Shown here one piece after another: positions 52,010 through 61,639 of a stretch of DNA of 64,000 bases. The translations under genes and the position numbers were made by a program. This DNA comes from Mortierella sp. BCC40632 (lineage: Eukaryota > Mortierellomycota > Mortierellomycetes > Mortierellales > Mortierellaceae), in assembly GCA_011634665.1 (NCBI GenBank), contig WAEK01000004.1, forward strand, positions 1-64,000, in the 5' to 3' direction. The first letter of the stretch is position 1. Each line of letters starts with the position of its first letter. The notes under the pieces are model-generated. The model did no database searches, had not been told where the DNA came from, and saw only the letters and a list, made by a program, of their open reading frames with translations.

Positions 52010-53247
52010 CTTAGCATTCAAGTTACGCGAGCCATCACTTGTACATTACAAGGGCATCCCAACGGCTTGCTACCGGATCGACTGCTATCTAGTACGGCTA
52101 GCACGGACGACCCTTTGACCAATGCCATGAACATCTTCACAGCCAAGGAGGATGCCAAGCGATTACTATGTTGTACTTCCGATCAGTTGGCTTCTGTTTC
52201 ATACCTACGCATTAACCTAGGTCAGGCATGCGTCGTAGGTGCTTATACCACTCTTCCTTCTGAGAAGGAAGCAAGGAGAGGAAGCAACCGCAACCGCCGG
52301 CGTCGCAAGCGAGGGAGCAGAGGTAGCAAGTCGAAAGGACTGAGATACAATAAAGTCAAGACAGACAGTCGAGCCGAAAACAACGAGCGGCACATCAACA
52401 TAGCCACAAATCAGAAGGTCATCTTGCAGTCAGCTTTTCAACCCAGGAAGTGGGCGGAGGCCCGAAAATACAGGGACTTGACGCCTCCATGCGGTCGTCC
52501 ACATGTATCGTCAAGGTCGAGGAGCTATTGGTTAAAACAATCGAATTAGCGACCCCATGTCTATATAGCGAGGAAGCCTGGTTTGGTGCTTACATTAAAT
52601 ACCGTAACACCTACAAGGATGAGACCGACACTGTTTACATCGGCTGTAATTTCATATTCAAACTTCAGAGATTCTATGCAAGAATGGAGGATTATCGTCA
52701 ACTGGCGGGTGTTCTACTGCAGATGGTAAGCAATACGATTGGGGACGTGGAAAAAGAGTGAGAATAAAGCAATAATTGAGAAGATGCTACTTTCAGTCTA
52801 CGATGAGACTCTTATCCTTTACATGCCACACTCCTCTTATACTTTGTCCAAGTGATAAAGGTAGATTACCCAATATTACTATCGCTACTTCTCTCCAATT
52901 CTTTTGGCGCCAACCATCTTCCATCTTTCCATGCATAAGCGCGCCCGGGGGAGTATCTAATGATAGGTGTTAAATGGACATACTACCAGCAAAAAATTGC
53001 TCCAAGTGCAAAGACTCTGTCAACCAGCAAAAAGCTCAATCACCGCGACAGTATGGTCAACCGTAACATCATCAATACTTTACGCGCTTACACCTAAATG
53101 CAGGAACGACTAGATTATTTGTACTCGACCAACAAAGATGGTCGTTCTACTTGTAAGGGCGACTACAGTGCATCTCAGAGTAACCCTAAGAAAACAGAAG
53201 GAAGCGGTGGCAATGAAACAGGACGTTTACCTTTTACAAAAAGATGA
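52010..53247 (+). pseudogene. TnpB/Fanzor-like RuvC nuclease relic
   Basis: The frame at 52067-52440 contains RINLGQACVVGAYTTLP (52208-52258), like the RuvC-I strand, with Asn (AAC 52214-52216) where catalytic Asp is expected. A basic Arg/Lys-rich loop and ERHINIATNQKVILQ follow. The frame then shifts (about 52440-52480) to EELLVKTIE, EEAWFGAYIKYRNTY and YRQLAGVLLQMVSNTIG, stopping near 52761. A lone CSKC zinc-ribbon pair (52998-53009) lies in a third frame. HRDSMVNRNIINTLR (53041-53085) matches the TnpB RuvC-III motif with its Asp (53047-53049) intact; TAA at 53095 interrupts the tail, which ends at 53247. The second Cys pair is missing. Confidence 0.55.
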
Positions 53248-55065
53248 AGACTCTATCTAGGATCGATAAAGCATCTACATCAGTTTAGTGAAAGAGGGCA
53301 ACAACAAGCGAAGACAACAGAGAGAGTTTAGCACAGCAGATTAGCGTCTTCCATTATCCCGTCAGCCAGTCATTTTGAATCGCCCTTTCCCCTCCTAAAA
53401 TTAAAATTTTCCTTGCTTGGGCTATGGGGTGTCGTGACCATGTCCATCAGTGGAACGTGGATGAGGAAAGGGCACCAGATTTGCAGTCATTAACACTGAA
53501 GCAGATGAGATGTCAGCAATACAGCATACATCAGCGTAGGCAAAGAACATTTCTGCCTCAGCTGGGGAGGTTCATCGACCTCTTTTTATTCATGATGTGT
53601 TGGTCATCTTTGTTCACAGTACCATCCATCCATCCATCCATCCATCCAAAAAAAAAAAAAAAAAAAAAAAAAGAGGGGGGGGGAGCCTAAAAATGTCAAA
53701 GAAAGCTGCGACTCTTTCTCTCTCCCATGAGAGTCGAGGAAGAGAAACAAGAGCAAGAATATATGGTTCAGTGCATCGGAGCCATGTCCTCTTTCTTTTT
53801 TGAGGAACGCTTGAACAAAGCTTCTGGACGACCAACAGATTCACTAGCATGGATTACCGCTTCCAAGCTTGATTTTCTCAAACTTTTGCAGTGGAAATGG
53901 GAGATATCATCTTTCCGAAAAAAAAAAAAAAAAAAAAAAAAGGCAGGAAAAGTCTGAACAACCCCAGAGCAGATTTCTCTTCGTTTCTTGTCCAAACTCT
54001 GGGGTCCATTAAAAAAATATGCAGAATTCATCCTCATTGAGACTTCTTTCCCTTCCTCCTTGACAAATATGACAGGGCTCTGGAAAGAGAAACAGCCTTG
54101 GAGTTCTGGAAAGCGCTAGCCATTCAAATGGATTTAGTGAGTTTACGGTATGAGACTGTTTGGCTGATTCTCGTAGTACCTTCGTTAGAAACGGGGAATC
54201 CTCTTGGAGCCGCCATTTATCACAAGAATGCCACTAGATTCGAAAAGACGCAGATTTGATATCATACAAAATTCAGAGCTCTGTGTTAACGGGACTAGAA
54301 TGGCTGCCAATTAATGAATTGAAAGCCTTCTGCGGAAGAAACTCAGAAGATTAGGGATCCAAGGGAAATGTGTCAGACTACCCAGGAATGGATTACCCAT
54401 TTTGAAAAAGAGATATTCTTGAATCCTACTATGCCATGATACCTAGGACTGCCCCCCCTGTTTTCTATTAACTGCTTCGCGTTGAGAGATTATGGCTTTG
54501 ACGGCCAGGTTATCTAAGGCACATCGATCTCTTGAACTCTGAAGATTCATTGGTAACCCACTCTACTCCTGAACAACATTTTCCTCCAAAATGGGTAAGA
54601 ATCGGTTAGAAATTGGAGATACCATATAGGATGGGCCCTTGGAACAACAGATAAAACCCGCTTTTTCTTTTTTTTTTTCTTTACCGTCGCTTTACACAAA
54701 CAATGTCAAACGACCCTCGCAAAGACAAGTGGTAAGGGTTGGGAAAGACTGGGAGATATTGGATTGGCTGACTACTTTATCTGTTTAGAATTAACAACTA
54801 TAGTGCTACCATAAATGGTTATGACTGACCAATGCTCTTTCCATACTAGTCAAAGTAGATCGACAGAACCTCCTTCGTCATAGTTCATGGAGAATGATAT
54901 TAAAAAAAAATAATAAAGAGCTGCAGAACGCGCTCACTGCCTACTCCCAGACCAACCAATAGATTTCCGTGGCTTTCTTTGCCAGTCCCAAAAAAACCGC
55001 CTGGAAGGCACAGTCGATCCTCATTTGCACAACGGTGGAAAAAAAAAAAGGTGAACGACGAGACA
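53248..55065. other. Intergenic, AT-richer, with a broken coding-like fragment
   Basis: CATC repeats at 53621-53647 run into poly-A at 53649-53672, and another poly-A lies at 53920-53941. At 54063-54260 (+) an open stretch reads ALEFWKALAIQMDLVSLRYE and continues to a TGA; it looks like protein but has no start or partner exons. I see no other gene. The Sad1 promoter must lie near 54700-55060. Confidence 0.45.
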
Positions 55066-57121
55066 ATGGAGCCAACACAGGAAGAAATCAAGGACGGCCA
55101 TGTTAAGAACGAGCACGATCGGGAATCATTCTCGGATGATGATGAGGCTGTGCATTCGATTCACCGTGTCAAGCGGAAAAAAACAACTCCTAATGCAGAC
55201 CAAGGAGAAAGCAATAGTTCCGATGCTCTGACAAACGCCAACAAGGGCAAACCCAACAGTAGCAGCAACAGTGGCCACCGAGGAGGACTCTACTTGGACA
55301 CAATCCAACGCTATATGCTGGATTTCGACTTCGAAAAAGTTTGCTCCGTGTCGTTGTCAAATCTCAATGTCTATGCTTGTCTAGTCTGTGGAAAGTATTT
55401 CCAAGGTAAGAAGAGAGGCAAAATTAAACATCCTGCGCTCCCCTGTGCAGGCGCCCGAACCGCAGGATCACTTTTGAGGTCTAGCTATCTGCTTGAGATG
55501 CTAAGGTATTTGTTTACATGCCTTGTTATGCTAGGCCGCGGAACGACGTCGCATGCCTATTTTCATAGTCTCCACGAGAACCACCACGTCTTTATCAACT
55601 TGAATACACTCAAGGTAAATTGAAATGACCATCCAATCTTCTCTCCCTCCACGAGTCCAGAATGGACGAAGTACACTTTATCTAACCGATCTATGCTATT
55701 CCTCTTAGGTGTATGTTCTCCCTGATAGCTATGAAGTAACAGACTCTTCGCTCGCGGATATCAAGGTAAGAACGAACGGTTGTTGTTTTTTATACAAAAG
55801 TAAAAGGAACAAAGAAAATGGTGATCTAGACGACTCACCACTTTCTCTCTTATTGTTGTTGACAATACCAAAGTATGTCTTGGATCCTCGATATACTCCT
55901 GCACAAGTGACTGCGCTGGATAAGAACGCAAGCCAGTCGTATGATCTGAATCGAAAGCCATATCTTCCAGGTATTGATTTTTTGGCTGAGCTTGAAGAGA
56001 CTGGATCATTAGACCGTAGAAGAGACTCTTAACCTGAGCCTTTTTTTATTTGGGGGGGGGGGACATATGTCGGGTCTTTGTAGGGTTTATCGGAATGAAC
56101 AACATCAAGGCAAACGATTATGTGAACGTAGTTATTCAGGTGTTGGCACATGTTCCTCCGCTTCGTGACTATTTTATGCTTGGCAGCTTTGACGACAAGT
56201 CTGAGTTGGTGAAGCGCTTCAGCACATTGGTCCGAAAGATATGGAACCCATCGGCATTCAAAGGACAAGTCAGTCCCCACGAACTTCTCCAGGCAAGTTG
56301 ACTGCAACAAATGAGAGGCTCTTGCGGAAGGATACGTTTGTTTTTATTTTCCCCTTTCTATTGTAAAGGATATGCCCCTGAGTTTACTTGTGTTGACATT
56401 GCATTATGCTATTGTGAAATTTGGACCTATAGGAGATCTCCAATGCGAGTAACAGGAAGTTCAGGCTGACAGAACAGGCAGACCCACTAGCGTTTTTGTC
56501 GTGGTTTTTGAACACACTGCATAAGGATCTTGGTGGCACAAGGAAGCGGGACAGCAGTATCATTTACTCAACATTCCAGGGAGAGGTTGCTATTGAGAGC
56601 CAGCCTATCGATCCCAAGGCTGCAAAAGGTGCTCAACGTACCTTCAACACGACGGAAGGTAAGAGGCTTTTATTTTTTATAGCAAGGACTTTGCATATTG
56701 CATGCAGAGATTGTTATAACAATTTTTTTTTCCGTGACCAAAGATCGATTCTAAAGATGACTTATCCTTTTTGAATGACTGGATTTTTATTTACATTTCT
56801 ACCTTTGGGAATGAATAGAGATCGTCAAGTCAAAGTCACCTTTCTTGTTCTTGGCATTGGAGCTTCCGCCTCCGCCACTTTTCCACGATGAGCTGGAGAA
56901 GAACATTATCCCACAAGTTCCTTTGACAACAATCCTTTCCAAATACGACGGACGAACGATTCAGGTACCACTTTCTTGTACCTTGATTGAGCTCCATACT
57001 ACACCAAACGGAACAACTTGCTGACTTTTGGTGCTCCCCCGTCCCCCGTCCCCTATCTTTTGCTGCTAAACTAACCTGTCTCCGCTCTTTGGCTGTCCAT
57101 CTGTTTCTCTTTGTTTGTCCC

Positions 57122-57178
<57 letters not shown>

Positions 57179-58038
57179 GTGCTCTCCTTGCACACTGTCC
57201 AATCAGGAAAACGTCGCAGACCTTAAGCACTTCCAGATTACGCGCTTACCCAATTACATTATCCTGCACATCAAGCGTTTTTCCAAGAACAACTTTGTGG
57301 AAGAAAAGAACCCAACGATTGTTACCTTCCCTATCAAGAACTTGAGCATGATCGAATGTATGTCATGAAAGTAGAGCTATCAGAAAGGGTGTTGAGGAGA
57401 TGGGACGACTTCCCCAATTGACTGGATGGAAGCGGATCAATTCGTCTGGGCGTTTCTTACAAGTGGGGTGGGGTGCATGACAGGAGAACTAATCGAACCT
57501 GTTGACTACTTCTCTTTCTTTCTCTTCTCTTGCGCCTACCCCTTCTCCTTTCCTCTTCTGTCATTTAGTTGTGTCGGATCCAGAGAAGGAAAAGACCCTC
57601 GGACAATATTATGATCTTTTGGCCAACATCACGCATGAAGGAGACCCCGCCACTCCAAACACGACGAGTTACAAGGTCCATCTCCAACATCGTGCCAAAG
57701 AGCAATGGTACCAGATTCAAGATTTGTTTGTGGAGGAGATTAATGCGCAGATGATTTTCCTTTCGGAATCTTATATTCAGGTAAGGGCATCCATACTTTT
57801 GGTTCACAGTTGGAGTACGCATCGCCACCGTTGGCAGCCCCCTTTTTATGGCCCCCTTTTTTTTTTTTTTTTTTGGTTTTTGGTTTTTGGTTTTTGGTTT
57901 TCGGCTTCGGGCTTACCAATATGTACCCCTGGTGCCTCGGCACCAAATGAGCCATTCGGTACTTATATATCCAATCCACTCTATACTGATCAACGCACCA
58001 ATTGACTGTTATAGGTCTGGGAACGCAAGAGAGTGTAA
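55066..58038 (+). CDS. SAD1: Sad1/USP39 U4/U6.U5 tri-snRNP splicing factor
   Basis: Inactive ubiquitin-protease-like protein needed to keep U4/U6.U5 tri-snRNPs assembled for pre-mRNA splicing. Ten exons, 55066-55405, 55535-55614, 55709-55765, 55874-55970, 56084-56292, 56433-56658, 56819-56964, 57207-57357, 57569-57780 and 58015-58038, join in frame to 513 aa. After an acidic/basic N-terminal tail come YMLDFDFEKVCSVSLSN and a ZnF-UBP finger (Cys105, Cys108, then GRGTTSHAYFHS and HENHH). The USP fold begins GMNNIKANDYVNVVIQVL; the catalytic Cys position is Asp203, as in USP39 relatives. LPNYIILHIKRFSKNNF and the terminal ESYIQVWERKRV also match. The intron at 56293-56432 has a GC donor. The ATG is chosen because the frame upstream has no other ATG and is poly-A-derived. 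Confidence 0.95.
56293..56432 (+). other. GC-AG intron in the Sad1 gene
   Basis: The exon ends CTCCAG and the intron starts GCAAGT, a consensus apart from C in place of T at +2; it ends CCTATAG. Joining restores ELLQ-EISNAS, as expected for the family. No GT nearby gives a working frame. Confidence 0.8.
57875..57902 (+). repeat. 7-bp repeat (GTTTTTG) in the last Sad1 intron
   Basis: Four near-perfect units after a poly-T run, within the intron 57781-58014. Confidence 0.85.
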
Positions 58039-58341
58039 CCAGGGGTAGTCATATCCAATCGAAGAAGAGCGGTCCAATAAACGAGGACAGTAAACCGGCC
58101 AGGAGGGGAGGGAGGAGGAGTAAGAAGCGAGCGGACAAGTGAGGAAATAGACACGGTGAATTAGATTGTTTACCAGGTCCAAAAGCACTCGCTCGGTTGG
58201 TCCAAGACACCAACAGCTCTTGTCTCCTGTGCATACAAATCGCTGCTTTGTATCTTGTCTTGTATGAACCTCTTGTGCATGCGGTTGCTAAGCATGAGTA
58301 AAAAAAGAAAAAGAAAAAAAGGGCCCTAATAGCAAGAGAGT

Positions 58342-58385
<44 letters not shown>

Positions 58386-59447
58386 GAAAGAGAGAGAAAG
58401 AGAGAGAGAGAGAGAGGATGAGAAAAAGAGATAGAGGGAAGAGCGCAGGTCCTCATCCATTCTGCTCATCCCTCCTTGTGCCCTCCTCGTACTCCTCGTT
58501 TTGGGTATCTCCAAGCACCCCCCTCCTGACCCTCTTTGTGAACGCGCCTGGAGGATTGGATGGGGAAAAAGGCCTGCAGGATGGTGCAAGTAATACGTTC
58601 GCGCGAGTAGCAAGATACGGTGCGAACCAATGTATGGCCCATGGGCACTCACCGATGCGATGCATGAAACGATAGACAGCGTCGGGCGATCGGTCACGAT
58701 GGCCAATCATAACCATGGTCCCGCGCACCTCCGTCTCCGCCTCCTCCAAAGCCAGGCAAGAGAAACTGGACTGGGAAGGTTGGAATGGTCGGAATAGCAG
58801 GAACAGCTGGAAGCAGTTGGAAAAAAAGAAGCGGTTGGGAAACAAAGGCTCAGATGGAAGAAGAGGAAAAACGAAAAGGTGTTTTGGGCGATTGGACTCC
58901 GAGGAGAATCCCTGTGTTCCCGAAGACCAAGAGAAAACAGAAGCATCGACGACAGTGGCATGGACCAAGAGGAGAGAGAGAGAGAGAGAGGGAGAAGGTT
59001 GCGAGAGATGGATGGGGAAAAAACAAAAGAAGAAAAAAAGAGTAGAGGATGTAGAAAATAGTAACATGGAGAGAAAGAGACAATGACAGCAGCAGGAACA
59101 GAGAAAATGACTGCAGAACACAGCGCCGAAGATAGGCGCAGAAGGCGCAGAGGCATGCTGTGTAGAGTATGAGTACCAGCAGTGACGGTCGTGACCATGG
59201 CCAGGATGGCAAGGCCGGCACTGCGGACACGGCGGAAGGGGTGAACAAGACAGACAACGACTATGACACCGACAACAATAACAACAATGACAACAACAGC
59301 CGCACCCGACAGGGCGCTCCTGCGGGCGGGCGTGATGGGATGGCGGGAGAGCAGGCACCTTCGGGCGCCCAATTCCAAAGGACATGCCAGTTCCGGCATT
59401 GATTAGTCAAGCAATGAGATGGACCCAGCCTCTCTCAGGAATCGCCC

Positions 59448-59491
<44 letters not shown>

Positions 59492-59746
59492 CTGGTACCA
59501 GCACTGCCCCAGCCTAAAAAAAAAAAAAAAAAAAAAAAATTGCCGACGCTTTCAGTCTCTCTCTCTTTCTCTCTCTTTCTCACTTTGCTTTTGCATCTCT
59601 GCTAACGCTGCATCTCTCTTTCTCTCCCTCTCTCCCTCTCACTCGCTCTCTTTCTCTTCAGTCACGATCCTCTTTCGCTCTTCTCTGTCTCTGAATCTCT
59701 CGATCCCCGCTTCCCGCTCCATTCCTCTCTCTCTCTCTCTCCCTCC

Positions 59747-59777
<31 letters not shown>

Positions 59778-59936
59778 CCTCAGTCACACACACATACTCT
59801 CTCTCTCTGTCTCTCTCTCTCTTTCTCTTTCTCAGTTTTTCTCCCTGGCACGCTCCTAACCTTCTCTTCCAAGACCGCTCTGCCCCACTGATCGCATCTG
59901 ACCCCGCTTCTCTCTCCTTGGGCTTCTCTCCATATC
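58039..59936. other. Intergenic, purine-rich left and CT-rich right
   Basis: GA tracts at 58335-58440 and 58970-59045 give way to (CT)n at 59448-59488 and dense CT at 59555-59840, ahead of the start at 59937. Poly-A at 59517-59538. The frame at 59169-59402 (Asn/Asp-rich) is not convincing. Confidence 0.55.
59448..59840 (+). promoter_or_regulatory. CT-rich upstream region of the IPT/TIG gene
   Basis: Nearly 400 nt of coding-strand pyrimidine ending about 100 nt before the ATG. It likely covers core promoter and leader; this is inferred from position. Confidence 0.4.
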
Positions 59937-61600
59937 ATGAGGCACTCTTTCCCGCCGATGCCACCAGATCAGCAGCGCCACCTCCAAGGCCAGCCGCCCT
60001 TCCAGCCTGCTAACATCGCCCTTCATTCATTCCAGCAGCAGCCGCATCAGCCCCAGCCCTTCCTAGACCAGTCGCGAGAGCCATCTGTCTCTTTACAGCC
60101 GCGTCCGCTTGGACCTCTCCCGGGCACATCCTACCCTGTTAATACCGCTCTCCGACCCGAGCATCAGACGCTGCTGATCCAACAGCAGCAACTACAACAA
60201 CAACAGCAGCAGCAGCAGCAGCAGCAACAACAACAACCTTCGCAGTCATCTGAGCTCTTCTTGTCCTCTATTCATCCACAACATACACAGCAATCACACA
60301 CACAACTTACTCAAGCAATGCTGCCGAACCACACGAACCAGCTTCCTCCTCCCCCGCCGCAGGTGCAAGCCCAGGCCCTTTCTCATCCACAGTCGCTGAC
60401 CCAGCCCCAGCCCCAGTCCCAGCCCCAGTCCCAACCCCAGCGGCAGTATCTCTCGCCGTCGCCTCAGACAAAGCCAATAGCTATGGCAACAACTGCAGCG
60501 ACCACAAGCAGTAAGCAGAAGACGACACCTACTTACTATGGACAGCGCTACAACCCAATGTGCCCCTCTCCTGCGTCGTCGTCGACGACCCCCGTGTTGT
60601 CCCACGCCTCCCTCAGTCCTCTGACCATGGCTGCAAATGGTATCGTCGCGCAGACAGCTACCAATCTCACCACACTCCCTACTTCTGCGATGGGAGGCAT
60701 GGCTGACCCTGCGGCAGCAGTAGCAGCAGCGACAGCAGCAGCAGCAGCGACAACACTCTATCCCAGACAATCCCTAACGCCGCAGGTCTCGCCCAATATT
60801 CATCCTACCCGACCAGGCACCGCCAATGGGTGGTCGCCTGCGAACACGACCACAAGTCCTTCCTCGACTGCTTCTATGCCGGCCTATCTCGAGAATTACG
60901 AGGTAAGAGAAAATGGGGTGACTGTAAAAAAAAAAGACTGATTCATCAGGACTTTTCTCTCTTTCTCTCCTCTCTCTCTCTCTCCATCCCTATCTCCCTG
61001 TCTCTTGTCTCTGTCTCTATTGTCTGCTATGGCAGATCATATTACCACCTTATGCCTCGACATTCGATCCAGGGTTCCAATGGGTGCTCTACACCCTTTT
61101 TTTTTTTTTTTTTTTTTTTCTCCTTCTGTATTTCGGGCCATCAAAGGAGACAATAGCTCCCGGTGTGGAAACACACTTGCCTAAGATCGACACGTCTCTC
61201 CCCTGTGGATGAGCAATGTTTGTTTTTGCTGCTTCTCTTCCTTTCTTTCTCCTCCTGTCTGTCGTCGCTCTCGTTCTAGTTCTGTTCTTTCTCGCGCTCT
61301 AGCTCGCTTGTTCCTTGCTTCTCGTTCTTTGTCCCCTTCTTTTCTCTCCCTATTTCTGCTTCTTTTTCTTTGCTCCCCCGATCATCCACTCGTCTACAGA
61401 CGTCTATACAGGAGCCTCGACGGAACAAGGGAATGGGACAAGGAACAGGACAGCGGAACAAGGGGAATTGCACTGCCAATGGACGACGGGAAAGAGAAAG
61501 GGGAAGAGCATAGGCTGGATATCCAACTCGCGAGAGCAAACAACAGAGACCCTTCAGACACAGGAGGAGAGAGTTGGAGATGGACGCGCCCTTCCACAAT

Positions 61601-61639
<39 letters not shown>

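Larger units (their letters stand above)
49830..53247 (+). mobile_element. Decayed composite element: XPG/FEN1-like nuclease plus TnpB/Fanzor-like protein
   Basis: Two coding relics on the same strand, 1.5 kb apart, lie in AT-richer sequence between the velvet and Sad1 genes. The left resembles PIN/XPG-like nuclease proteins, the right a RuvC-type TnpB/Fanzor protein. Both are broken by stops and several frameshifts. The spacer (50570-52010) has protein-like pieces, such as EISIMWENLAVSLDIGN near 51000, so the two may once have been one long protein or one two-gene element. I found no terminal inverted repeats or target duplication by eye. The family recognition rests on motif resemblance. 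Confidence 0.5.
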
